Assembly: GCA_030634505.1 (NCBI GenBank)
Contig: DAOWAQ010000077.1
Location: 1-8,137, forward strand
Direction of reading: 5' to 3'
Length of the DNA: 8,137 bases
Origin: Calditrichia bacterium
GTDB lineage: Bacteria; Calditrichota; Calditrichia; JAJRVZ01
This document shows positions 1 through 6,993 of this stretch, piece by piece (the first letter of the stretch is position 1; each line of letters begins with the position of its first letter). The position numbers and the translations under genes were made by a program. The notes under the pieces were generated by a model, which ran no database searches, was not told the origin of the DNA, and saw only the letters and a program-made list of their open reading frames with translations.

Positions 1-795
1 GCCCGGTACTGTTTTAATGTAACCGTCATTATCCATTTCGATAGTGTTATTAAATATTTGTGTATTGGGAACATGCCCAATCGCCATAAAGACTCCATCA
101 ACTTTCATTTCTTCAACTTCACCGGTTTTTGTGTCTTTTAGAATCACAGATTTAACAACAGTATCACCTTTTATCTCTTCAATAACTTTATTTAATTTAA
201 ATTCAATCTTCTCATTTTTTTGAGTTCTTTCCAGCATGATATTCGATGACCTGAATCCTTCACGTCTGTGAATAACAGTAACTTTTGAAGCAAACTTGGT
301 TAAAAATATCGCTTCTTCCATGGCTGAATCACCGCCGCCAACTACAATAATTTCTTTCTCTTTATAAAAAAAACCGTCACAAGTAGCACAGGCAGAAACA
401 CCGTGTCCCATAAATTTTGTTTCGGACTCCAGTCCCAGTAATCTTGCTGATGCACCTGTAGATATTATAACAGAATCTGCCGTATAAGTTCCGCTTTCAC
501 TTTCAATTTTATATGGTGTTGTTGAAAAATCTATACTTTTAGCAATTTCAAATTTTGCTTCTGCTCCAAATCTTTGAGCTTGCTTACGCATATCATCCAT
601 TAATTGCGGTCCCATAATTCCTTCCGGAAATCCGGGAAAATTTTCGACATCGGTAGTAATAGTCAACTGACCACCGGGTTGACTGCCTTCTAATACTAAT
701 GGATTTAAGTCTGCCCTTGCTGCATATATAGCTGCTGTTAAACCGGCAGGGCCACTACCAATTATGATTACCTTGTAATGCTTATTCTCGCTCAT
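1..795 (-). CDS. trxB: Thioredoxin reductase, C-terminus outside window
   Basis: This flavoenzyme passes electrons from NADPH through FAD and a redox-active disulfide to thioredoxin in the cytoplasm. The minus strand reads 265 codons without a stop from the ATG at 795-793. The N-terminal FAD-binding motif IIGSGPAG lies near residues 11-18, and GGQL near 41-44. The redox-active pair CATC is at C136 and C139. The NADPH-binding motif VVGGGDSA is near 151-158, and HRREGFR near 176-182 is the usual NADPH-phosphate-binding signature. Family members have about 305-320 residues, so roughly 45-50 C-terminal residues, including most of the second FAD-binding segment, are missing at the window edge. An AGGAG sequence nine bases before the ATG supports the start. 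The gene is transcribed away from the neighbouring plus-strand group. All visible catalytic motifs are intact, so I see no sign of a pseudogene. Confidence 0.96.
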   Translation of the reverse strand, partial: MSENKHYKVIIIGSGPAGLTAAIYAARADLNPLVLEGSQPGGQLTITTDVENFPGFPEGIMGPQLMDDMRKQAQRFGAEAKFEIAKSIDFSTTPYKIESESGTYTADSVIISTGASARLLGLESETKFMGHGVSACATCDGFFYKEKEIIVVGGGDSAMEEAIFLTKFASKVTVIHRREGFRSSNIMLERTQKNEKIEFKLNKVIEEIKGDTVVKSVILKDTKTGEVEEMKVDGVFMAIGHVPNTQIFNNTIEMDNDGYIKTVPG

Positions 796-804
796 TTGAT
801 ACAA

Positions 805-809
805 CTCCT
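805..809 (-). promoter_or_regulatory. Ribosome binding site of trxB
   Basis: Read on the minus strand this is AGGAG, with nine bases between it and the ATG at 795-793. It is one of only two good Shine-Dalgarno matches in the window and fixes the thioredoxin reductase start. Confidence 0.7.
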
Positions 810-897
810 GTTCTGTGTTGATGTTTGAAACTTACTAATTTTTTATTAATCATCGCAATACGAAATATATATCTCTTTATTAAATTTCGATTTCTTT

Positions 898-927
898 TTG
901 ATGCATGTTTCTTTATTTTGGTACACT
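898..927 (+). promoter_or_regulatory. Possible promoter in the divergent intergenic region
   Basis: The 217-bp gap between trxB and the DUF355 gene must hold promoters for both directions. On the plus strand, TTGATG (898-903) and TACACT (922-927) are 18 bp apart. Each matches the sigma-70 consensus at four of six positions, which would give a leader of about 80 bases. A second weak pair is TTGCTT (959-964) and TAAATT (981-986). A 6-bp inverted repeat, CGAAAT (861-866) with ATTTCG (884-889), could be an operator or chance in AT-rich DNA. I could not choose a convincing promoter for trxB. All of this is motif reading without experimental support. Confidence 0.25.
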
Positions 928-1012
928 GCAAATAAAGGAATTTCACAATAAAAAGCGGTTGCTTAATCCAACTTTTTTATTAAATTAATCAGGTTATATT
1001 GAAAGGGAAATT

Positions 1013-1495
1013 ATGGATATCAAACTATTAAAAATTGATAAACCGGATGAGATGAATTTCATTTTAGGTCAATCACATTTTATTAAAACAGTTGAAGATA
1101 TTCATGAAGCTATCGTAAATATAAATCCGGGTATAAAGTTCGGTCTGGCGTTCTGCGAAGCCTCTCAAAAATCTTTGGTTCGGTTTTCGGGCAATGATGA
1201 TGAACTCATTAGTTTCGCGCAAAAGAACGCATTAAACTTGTCCTGTGGTCATTCATTTATAATTTTTCTGGGAAATGCTTTTCCGTTAAACATTCTAAAT
1301 ACCATCAAAAATGTACCTGAAGTGGTAAGAATATTTTGTGCCACAGCTAACCCCACTGAAGTAATTATTGCGGAATCTGATCTGGGCAGAGGAATTCTTG
1401 GCGTAATAGACGGCGAAAAAACTAAGGGAATTGAAACTGAGGAAGATATTAAAGAAAGAAAAAACTTTTTGCGCCAGATTGGATATAAATTTTAA
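1013..1495 (+). CDS. Adenosine-specific kinase family protein (DUF355)
   Basis: This 160-residue protein matches the small family known as adenosine-specific kinase (PF04008, DUF355), which was named from structural work on an archaeal member. I recognise the conserved blocks GLAFCEAS (residues 44-51), the CGHSFIIFL stretch (78-86), FCATANPTEVIIAE (108-121) and GRGILGVIDG (125-134). The length is typical for the family and the protein looks complete. It has no P-loop or membrane segment, so it is unlike the ribokinase-type adenosine kinases. Its physiological role is uncertain, and the kinase name comes from the family rather than from anything visible here. The ATG is preceded by a weak purine-rich AAAGGGA. 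It is the first gene of a three-gene plus-strand group, with 30 bp to the next gene. A SAM hydrolase that releases adenosine is encoded about 2.7 kb downstream, a possible but unproven metabolic link. Confidence 0.85.
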   Translation: MDIKLLKIDKPDEMNFILGQSHFIKTVEDIHEAIVNINPGIKFGLAFCEASQKSLVRFSGNDDELISFAQKNALNLSCGHSFIIFLGNAFPLNILNTIKNVPEVVRIFCATANPTEVIIAESDLGRGILGVIDGEKTKGIETEEDIKERKNFLRQIGYKF

Positions 1496-1525
1496 AAACA
1501 TAAAATTTAGTGGATCAAATATAGA

Positions 1526-2161
1526 ATGAAAAATTTACAAGAACTGTACGATTCCTATTTAGCCACCAAACCTTATTCCGGAAAAATTAAAAGTGCCACA
1601 AGCATGATGATCCATATATGTAAAGCTTTAGATTTGCCAACGCAGGAAGATATTACATCGGATTATTTTGATGGTATACCAGATGCTTTAAACAGGTATT
1701 TTAAAAATTATCCCTTGAGAGCCACTCAGGACAAAGCTATTCTTGCGGAAATGATAGGACGTGTTGGTCCAAATGATAGTTTACAGGGAATGCTCGATAA
1801 ACTTCTGACGGATGATAATGAAAATGTGCGGCAATTTTCATTACATAGTTTAGGTTATCTTGGCAAATCCAATCCTGAAAAAGTACTACCGTTTATTGAG
1901 CGATTTCGTAAGTCCAATGATTATACCATGAAATCAGTAGCGGCACATTTGATAAGCCATTTTGCAACAACACAACACCAGGAATTTATACTTTCTAAAA
2001 TAAATGAATGGTATGAAGAAGGAGATTTGGAATTTGTTCAGGAAGTATCGCAAAAAATAGTTGATGCAATCAAACAAGGCGCCCAAAAAAGTATGTCTTT
2101 GGATGAGTTTATAGATTGGATTAAAATAAATTTTGATAATAAAATTGAAGTTAAATATTAA
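1526..2161 (+). CDS. HEAT-repeat-like protein of unknown function
   Basis: I do not recognise this 211-residue protein as a named family. It looks cytoplasmic and entirely helical, with no signal peptide or membrane segment. Residues about 85-150 resemble two HEAT-type helical pairs: DNENVRQFSLHSLGYLG (97-113) has the usual D-x-x-x-VR pattern, followed by a second pair around MKSVAAHLISHFA (135-147). Such repeats usually act as protein-binding scaffolds. The first 60 residues form a separate helical segment rich in aromatic and charged residues, and the C-terminal 25 residues form a short helix-plus-tail. No catalytic motif is visible. The ATG lacks a clear Shine-Dalgarno sequence. The gene sits 30 bp after the DUF355 gene and 10 bp before the TPR lipoprotein, so it is probably cotranscribed with both. 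I am confident of the coding call but not of any function. Confidence 0.75.
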   Translation: MKNLQELYDSYLATKPYSGKIKSATSMMIHICKALDLPTQEDITSDYFDGIPDALNRYFKNYPLRATQDKAILAEMIGRVGPNDSLQGMLDKLLTDDNENVRQFSLHSLGYLGKSNPEKVLPFIERFRKSNDYTMKSVAAHLISHFATTQHQEFILSKINEWYEEGDLEFVQEVSQKIVDAIKQGAQKSMSLDEFIDWIKINFDNKIEVKY

Positions 2162-2171
2162 TTAATTTAAT

Positions 2172-3131
2172 TTGAATACACTGATGCGTTTATTACCATT
2201 ATTGCTTTTATTTTTTCTTTTACAATGCTCTCCCATTTCGAGAAGCAGTCTTGAAAGACCCAAACTTCAAACCGGTTTTGAATATTACTCTGCCAGTGTA
2301 GACAGTATGAATACCGGCGCCTTCGCTTCAGCAATTAAATTGGTAAAAGAAGCGATAAAATTAAATCCCAATTACGCCAAATTCTATCTTCTCGAAGGCA
2401 ATCTTTATACAGAACTTGCCAATCCCCAGGAAGCGTTAAATTCTTACCGAAAAGCAACGAAATTAAGATCTAGCTATGTGGAAGTGTATTTTAGAATTGC
2501 AACTATACATGAGAAAGAGTATAAAGATTATGACGAAGCAGTAAAATACTACCGGCGGGCTTATGCTGTTGATAAATCTAATCATAACTTATTGCTTAAT
2601 ATCGGTGAATGCTATTTAGCCAGCAATGAAATAAATTTAGCTAAACATAAAGCAGAAGAATATAAAAAGCTAATCGAAGCCGAAAACAAATCATTAAGTT
2701 TTGATTACTATCATTTGAATGGCAAAGTCAACTATTTACAAAAAGAATTTAGCTTTGCTATTAATGATCTTGAACGAGCAATACGATTAAATCCTAAACA
2801 ATTTGAAGCAAAGTTATTATTAGTGAAATGCTTATTTGAAACGGATAGCCCGGAAGAAGGATTAAAATATATAAACGAATTGATGAAATTAAATGATACT
2901 GTCGGAGAACTATATTATTTCAGAGCACTGTATTATTATACCAAAAATAAATTTAAGGATTCACTTGGTCTGTTTGAACAAGCTTTAAGTTTAGATGAAA
3001 CCCTTCTAAAATCACATTACTATTTAGGTAAGATTTATGAATCACTAGGGAATCAAGAAAAATCACTGGAACATCTTCAGTTATTCCGACAAAGCATGCA
3101 TCAGGAAGAACAAATAATACAAATCCAATAA
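2172..3131 (+). CDS. TPR-repeat lipoprotein
   Basis: This 319-residue protein is probably a membrane-anchored, periplasm-facing scaffold. The first 18 residues are strongly hydrophobic (LLPLLLLFFLLQ) and end at C19, followed by SPISRSS, which fits a lipoprotein signal peptide. The residue before the cysteine is Q rather than the usual G, A or S, so the lipobox is atypical. From about residue 36 to 311 the protein is built of roughly eight 34-residue tetratricopeptide repeats. The clearest are around 69-101 (EGNLYTELANPQEAL), 103-136 (YDEAVKYYRRAYAVD), 179-209, 245-276 and 279-311 (YYLGKIYESLGNQEKSL). TPR arrays bind partner proteins, but no partner is visible. The longest reading starts at a TTG. 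An in-frame ATG at 2184 gives a four-residue-shorter signal peptide and may be the real start. Neither has a clear ribosome binding site. This is the last gene of its group. Confidence 0.85.
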   Translation: MNTLMRLLPLLLLFFLLQCSPISRSSLERPKLQTGFEYYSASVDSMNTGAFASAIKLVKEAIKLNPNYAKFYLLEGNLYTELANPQEALNSYRKATKLRSSYVEVYFRIATIHEKEYKDYDEAVKYYRRAYAVDKSNHNLLLNIGECYLASNEINLAKHKAEEYKKLIEAENKSLSFDYYHLNGKVNYLQKEFSFAINDLERAIRLNPKQFEAKLLLVKCLFETDSPEEGLKYINELMKLNDTVGELYYFRALYYYTKNKFKDSLGLFEQALSLDETLLKSHYYLGKIYESLGNQEKSLEHLQLFRQSMHQEEQIIQIQ

Positions 3132-3195
3132 TATCTTATTTAACGAAATCAGCAATATATTAGATTCACATTTATTATCAATAAACTACATATCT

Positions 3196-3325
3196 AGTGT
3201 CATGCCAATTCACTGTAGTCGCATAGGCTTTACCCTTCCCCAAGAACTCGGGGCTCAGAGCACTAAACTGTGTTTGCTGAGCACGGTTATTGAGCGTAGT
3301 CGAAATAGGGTCGAAGCAAGACACT
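3196..3325. repeat. Probable dispersed repeat with terminal inverted repeats
   Basis: This block is visibly richer in G and C than the AT-rich DNA on either side. Its ends are AGTGTCATGC (3196-3205) and GCAAGACACT (3316-3325), which are inverted copies matching at nine of ten positions. Inside are a 6-bp inverted pair, GCTCAG (3253-3258) and CTGAGC (3277-3282), and two direct copies of GTAGTCG (3215-3221 and 3296-3302). The core around GAGCGTAGTCGAAA resembles intergenic repeat sequences I know from Bacteroidota and related genomes. That recognition is from memory and not from a search. No transposase is present and I found no target-site duplication. It is most likely a non-autonomous, MITE-like or REP-like element. 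The rest of the 294-bp gap (3132-3195 and 3326-3425) is AT-rich, with no gene or obvious terminator. Confidence 0.55.
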
Positions 3326-3366
3326 TTAAGTTGAAAGGACGCAAATAAGACTTCATCATTGTCATA

Positions 3367-3395
3367 TTGGAAAAAAAACCCGAAACTAATTAAAT
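3367..3395 (+). promoter_or_regulatory. Possible promoter of the fpg operon
   Basis: TTGGAA (3367-3372) and TTAAAT (3390-3395) are 17 bp apart, with a run of eight A residues just after the first hexamer. The second hexamer lies about 30 bases before the fpg ATG. The hexamers are only moderate matches to sigma-70 consensus, and the AT-rich context makes chance matches easy. A promoter is expected here because the gap precedes a five-gene same-strand group. Confidence 0.3.
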
Positions 3396-3398
3396 TAG
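3386..3398. promoter_or_regulatory. Perfect 13-bp palindrome, possible operator
   Basis: CTAATT and AATTAG flank a single central A. The palindrome overlaps the candidate -10 hexamer upstream of fpg, which is a common place for a repressor site. It is short and AT-rich, so it may be chance. Confidence 0.25.
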
Positions 3399-3425
3399 GT
3401 AAACATTTATTATGATTGGATATAG

Positions 3426-4241
3426 ATGCCTGAATTGCCTGAAGTTGAAGTTATCAGAAACGAATTAAAATCCAAACTAATCAATCAAAGAATTAATGAT
3501 ATAAAAATTTTCTGGCATAAAACCTTTGTCAATTTATGTTCCGAACTCCCAAATGATAACAAAATCGCCGATATTGAAAGATTAGGCAAATATATTGTTT
3601 TAGTTTTAGATCAGAATTTTTTAGTAATTCATTTAAGAATGACTGGTCAGCTTATTTTTTCTCAAAATGAAAATTTTTCAAGGGATCATTTAAGGTTATC
3701 AATCCATTTGCAGTCGGGCAATATTTTAAATTTTTATGATATAAGAAAATTTGGTAGAATTTATCACGTGCCTGATTTAAACAGTCTTTTTACAAATGTA
3801 GGTATTGACGCCCTAAGCCAGAAATTTACGAATGACTATTTTAAAGAATTGTTAAGGAATCACAAACGAGGAATCAAATCATTTTTATTGGATCAAAAAA
3901 ATATTGCGGGTTTAGGAAATATTTATATCGATGAATGCCTCTTTCTTTCCGGAATTCACCCAAAAAAACTAACGAATGAAATTAATAATAAAAGTGCTAA
4001 ACAATTGCATATAAATATAAAAAAGATATTAAATTTAGCTATTGGTAATATGGGCACAACGATTTCTGATTACAGAACAACCGGTGGAGGGTTCGGTAGA
4101 AATCAGAATTTTTTAAAAGTTTACAAACGCGAAGGAAATTCATGTTTTAAATGTGGCTCAATTATTAAAAAGACAAGAATTAATAGTAGAGGCACGCATT
4201 TTTGCCCGGTGTGTCAACCGGAAAACGGAGTTCTTCAATGA
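3426..4241 (+). CDS. mutM: Formamidopyrimidine-DNA glycosylase
   Basis: This bifunctional base-excision repair enzyme removes 8-oxoguanine and formamidopyrimidines from DNA and cuts the strand by beta,delta-elimination. The mature N-terminus PELPEVE supplies the catalytic P2 and E3. K55 in the GKYIV segment matches the conserved beta-turn lysine. HLRMTGQL (69-76) and DIRKFGR (105-111) are family signatures, as is the helix-two-turn-helix segment AGLGNIYIDE (161-170). The C-terminal zinc finger carries C240, C243, C260 and C263, with R256 as the conserved finger arginine. The PELPEVE start distinguishes it from Nei-type enzymes, which begin PEGPE. At 271 residues it has the usual length. The ATG must be the start because proline 2 is the nucleophile. 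No clear Shine-Dalgarno sequence is visible. Its stop overlaps the next gene's ATG by four bases, implying translational coupling. Confidence 0.97.
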   Translation: MPELPEVEVIRNELKSKLINQRINDIKIFWHKTFVNLCSELPNDNKIADIERLGKYIVLVLDQNFLVIHLRMTGQLIFSQNENFSRDHLRLSIHLQSGNILNFYDIRKFGRIYHVPDLNSLFTNVGIDALSQKFTNDYFKELLRNHKRGIKSFLLDQKNIAGLGNIYIDECLFLSGIHPKKLTNEINNKSAKQLHINIKKILNLAIGNMGTTISDYRTTGGGFGRNQNFLKVYKREGNSCFKCGSIIKKTRINSRGTHFCPVCQPENGVLQ

Positions 4242-5029
4242 ATGTTATAACATTTTTAAGTGACTTTGGCTTGACAGATGGATATGTAGGAAGCGTAAAA
4301 GGCGCCATTTTTTCCAATTTTCCTCAAGCCAGGATTATTGATATTACACATGAGATTAAACCATTCCAGATTGAAGAAGCTGCATATACTTTGACGAGTT
4401 ACTATTCTTTTTATCCCAGAGATACTGTCCATTTGACAGTTGTTGATCCTGGTGTAGGCGGAAAACGTGCTCCGTTAATTATAAAGACTGCCAATTATTA
4501 TTTTGTAGGACCTGACAATGGATTGTTTTCTTACATATTTCAAAAAGAAGCTTACACGGCTTTTGAAATTGATACTAACATGTTTGATTCAAAAATAAGC
4601 GCTACATTTCATGGGCGAGATATATTTGCGCCTGTTGCTGCTAAACTTGCACGCGGCGTCAAACCTGAACTAATTGCGCATCCATTTACAGAAAAACCAG
4701 TTGATTTCGCCAAACATATATCCGACAAACAGCAGGAATTTAAAGCAAGAATCATATCAATCGACAGGTTTGGAAATATTATCACAGATTTTTCCATGTT
4801 TGAGTATGACGCCCAATCAACAAAACGAGTTAAGAGTATAACAATTAACAATCAAACATTAAAAACCATAAAAAGAACATACAGCGATGTTGAGAATGGT
4901 GATTTATTAGCCCTTTGGGGAAGCGCAGGATTTCTTGAAATAAGTATAAACAGGGGAAATGCTGCCGAGAACTTAAACTGTCATATTGGTGATGATAAAA
5001 TTAGTATAAAATTTGAATCTTCAAAATAA
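4238..5029 (+). CDS. SAM hydrolase (SAM hydroxide adenosyltransferase, DUF62)
   Basis: This 263-residue protein belongs to the SAM hydroxide adenosyltransferase family (PF01887), relatives of fluorinase and chlorinase that hydrolyse S-adenosylmethionine to adenosine and methionine. Recognisable blocks are FLSDFGLTDGYVGSVKG (residues 6-22), VVDPGVGGKR (68-77), FVGPDNGLFS (89-98), FHGRDIFAPVA (124-134), DRFGNIITDF (176-185) and GSAGFLEISINRGNAA (228-243). The Asp-Arg-His set that defines the water-activating members is present as D70, R77 and H125, with the same D-to-R spacing as in the archaeal enzyme, which favours hydrolase over halogenase. I chose the ATG at 4238 over an upstream in-frame ATG at 4202. 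It gives the canonical N-terminus, has GGAG seven bases before it, and forms an ATGA overlap with the mutM stop. The cellular reason for destroying SAM is not settled. Confidence 0.93.
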   Translation: MNVITFLSDFGLTDGYVGSVKGAIFSNFPQARIIDITHEIKPFQIEEAAYTLTSYYSFYPRDTVHLTVVDPGVGGKRAPLIIKTANYYFVGPDNGLFSYIFQKEAYTAFEIDTNMFDSKISATFHGRDIFAPVAAKLARGVKPELIAHPFTEKPVDFAKHISDKQQEFKARIISIDRFGNIITDFSMFEYDAQSTKRVKSITINNQTLKTIKRTYSDVENGDLLALWGSAGFLEISINRGNAAENLNCHIGDDKISIKFESSK

Positions 5030-5964
5030 TGAAAAGACGAATCAGGAAAAGTATTAAACCAATCATTGGTTCCATTTTTTTGTCAATAGTGTTGTGGTTC
5101 ATGGTGACTACATCTAAGGAATATACTACTCAAATAAAAGTTCCTTTGGAAGTATCGCGTTTAGCCAAAGGTAAAACACTGCTTAAACCAATTTCTTCCG
5201 AAGTTACTTTAGAAATTCGGGGCACCGGGCAATCGATAATAGCATTATTATATTTATATGAATCAAGTTTTAAACTTGAGTTACCTCAAGTAACCAAAAG
5301 TGCAAAGATTACTTTAGCCGACTATCTCGTATTTTTAGACATACCTTCAAGATTGGGCCTTGAAGTAGTGGAAATACTGGAGCCAAAAACAATTGACCTA
5401 TTAGTTGACGATTTCATTGTTACAGGAAAACCAATTCAATTTTCCGGTCAAATAGACACTGAACCCGGATATATTGTATTAGACACCAGCTATAGCCAGG
5501 ATTCAGTTCAGATTAGCGGACCAAAATCAATTGTTGATACAATCAATCATATTTCTACTGAACCAAGTATTTACGAAAATCAAAAGTATGCTTTTAGTAA
5601 TCGCTTGAAATTGGAATCTCCTGTTCCCGATTTGATAAAAATATTTCCGAATGAAATTGACGTCCAATTTGAGATACAAAGAATAATAGAACGTGTAGTT
5701 TATGATATACCGGTAAGAATAAAAAACATACCAAAAGATCTGTTAGTAGAATCAATTCCATTTTCTTTATCCCTCCGTATTAAAGGTGGTGAAAAAAATG
5801 TTGAAAAATTGAATAGCGATGAGATATTAGCTGAAATTGATTTTAAATTGCAGTACAAACCGGAACAAACCGAATATCCTGTAATCATAAAAACACCACC
5901 GGAAATAAGCTGGTTGGAATCAAGTCCCAAAACATTCAAATTGACGGTAAAACGAAAACAGTAA
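5029..5964 (+). CDS. YbbR-domain membrane-anchored protein
   Basis: This 311-residue protein has a basic N-terminus (MKRRIRKSIK) and one membrane segment at about residues 11-27. The rest is a beta-rich extracytoplasmic region. I read three YbbR-like repeats at roughly 30-125, 131-217 and 222-308. The second is clearest, with GYIVLDTSYSQDSVQISGP (147-165) followed by a helix and a strand. In Firmicutes, YbbR proteins (CdaR) bind and regulate the diadenylate cyclase CdaA that makes cyclic di-AMP. No cyclase gene is visible here, so that role is possible but unsupported. The sequence beyond the second repeat is divergent. The ATG overlaps the stop of the SAM hydrolase by one base (TAATG), so the two are probably translated together. 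The family call is good, but the function is open. Confidence 0.83.
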   Translation: MKRRIRKSIKPIIGSIFLSIVLWFMVTTSKEYTTQIKVPLEVSRLAKGKTLLKPISSEVTLEIRGTGQSIIALLYLYESSFKLELPQVTKSAKITLADYLVFLDIPSRLGLEVVEILEPKTIDLLVDDFIVTGKPIQFSGQIDTEPGYIVLDTSYSQDSVQISGPKSIVDTINHISTEPSIYENQKYAFSNRLKLESPVPDLIKIFPNEIDVQFEIQRIIERVVYDIPVRIKNIPKDLLVESIPFSLSLRIKGGEKNVEKLNSDEILAEIDFKLQYKPEQTEYPVIIKTPPEISWLESSPKTFKLTVKRKQ

Positions 5965-5968
5965 CTTA

Positions 5969-6982
5969 ATGTTAAAAGATACATATATCCTTGGTGTTGA
6001 AACATCCTGTGATGAAACATCAGCAGCAATTATTAAAGATAATAAAGTACTCTCCAATGTTGTATCTTCGCAGGAGGTCCATGAGCAATTTGGCGGTGTT
6101 GTTCCTGAACTGGCATCACGGGCTCATATCAGATTAGTAACCCCAATTATTGATAAAGCTTTTAAAGAAGCGAAAATTTCAAAGGATCAATTAACGGGAA
6201 TCGCCGTTACATATGGTCCCGGATTAGTGGGAGCATTGTTGGTCGGATTAAATTTCTGTAAAGGTTTGGCACAATCGTTAAATGTTCCTTTTATCGGAAT
6301 TAATCATATCGAGGGGCATATTTACGGTAATTTTTTAAGCAATCCTGAAATTACTTTTCCACATCTCACTTTAATAGTATCCGGCGGACATACACAACTC
6401 GTGTTAATGGATAAACACCTTTCTTATAATATTATTGGTAAAACCCGTGATGATGCTGTTGGTGAAGCTTTTGATAAAGGAGCAAAATTATTAGGATTGC
6501 CCTATCCCGGTGGTCCGATGATTGACAATCATGCAAAAGAAGGTGATTCCTCTTTTCATAAATTTCCACGGGCATTTCTGAAAGGCGATAATTTTGATTT
6601 CAGTTATAGCGGATTAAAAACATCCCTGCTCGTATATTTGAAAGACAAAACAGATGTATTTATTAAATCAAATTTTTCTGATATTTGCGCTAGTTATCAG
6701 GAAGCCGCAGTAGATGTTCTGGTAATTAAAGCCTTGAACGCTGCCAAAAAATTTAAAGTAAAATCTGTCGGGATTGTCGGAGGTGTTGCAGCAAATTCTT
6801 TACTCAGGAAGAAACTAGCAGAAGAAATTATTCAACATAAAATGGATTTTTTTCTTCCCGATTATCAATTCTGTACAGATAATGCAGCAATGATTGCCCG
6901 GGCAGGTGCAGAAAGATTGTCCGCCGGAATTGAATCAGGAATGAGTTTAAATGCATATCCCAGTTTAAAATTGAACCAGTAA
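5969..6982 (+). CDS. tsaD: tRNA N6-adenosine threonylcarbamoyltransferase
   Basis: TsaD transfers threonylcarbamoyl from its adenylate to A37 of tRNAs that read ANN codons, giving the universal t6A modification, in the cytoplasm with TsaB and TsaE. The 337-residue length is typical. The ASKHA-fold motifs are present: GVETSCDETSAA (residues 9-20) at the start, the metal ligands H113 and H117 in NHIEGHIYGN, SGGHTQLVL (138-146), the nucleotide-binding GGVAANSLLR (271-280), and CTDNAAMIA (302-310), whose D304 is a further metal ligand. FGGVVPELASRAH (41-53) is also highly conserved. No TsaB, TsaC or TsaE gene lies in the window. The ATG is four bases after the YbbR stop, so this gene is probably in the same transcript. 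It is intact and expected to be essential. Confidence 0.98.
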   Translation: MLKDTYILGVETSCDETSAAIIKDNKVLSNVVSSQEVHEQFGGVVPELASRAHIRLVTPIIDKAFKEAKISKDQLTGIAVTYGPGLVGALLVGLNFCKGLAQSLNVPFIGINHIEGHIYGNFLSNPEITFPHLTLIVSGGHTQLVLMDKHLSYNIIGKTRDDAVGEAFDKGAKLLGLPYPGGPMIDNHAKEGDSSFHKFPRAFLKGDNFDFSYSGLKTSLLVYLKDKTDVFIKSNFSDICASYQEAAVDVLVIKALNAAKKFKVKSVGIVGGVAANSLLRKKLAEEIIQHKMDFFLPDYQFCTDNAAMIARAGAERLSAGIESGMSLNAYPSLKLNQ

Positions 6983-6993
6983 AATATCGCCCC

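Noticed and set aside
1295..1501. A 68-codon minus-strand frame
   Set aside because: It is antisense to the conserved C-terminal half of the DUF355 gene and is of low complexity, rich in F and S.
3251..3284. Rho-independent terminator after the TPR lipoprotein gene
   Set aside because: The GCTCAG/CTGAGC pair could form a short stem, but the loop is 18 bases and no run of T follows on either strand, so it does not fit a terminator.
3202..3348. A 48-codon plus-strand frame from an ATG inside the intergenic repeat
   Set aside because: It lies almost wholly within the inverted-repeat-bounded block, has no ribosome binding site and an implausible composition rich in R, S and C. It is most likely a chance frame in repeat DNA.
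4202..4237. Upstream in-frame ATG extending the SAM hydrolase by 12 residues
   Set aside because: The extension lies within the mutM zinc-finger codons and adds no conserved sequence. The ATG at 4238 has a GGAG sequence and gives the family's usual N-terminus.
4609..4851. An 80-codon minus-strand frame
   Set aside because: It is antisense to conserved blocks of the SAM hydrolase and has no family resemblance of its own.
5700..6029. A 109-codon minus-strand frame
   Set aside because: It runs antisense to the end of the YbbR gene and the start of tsaD, both well supported, and has no recognisable domain.
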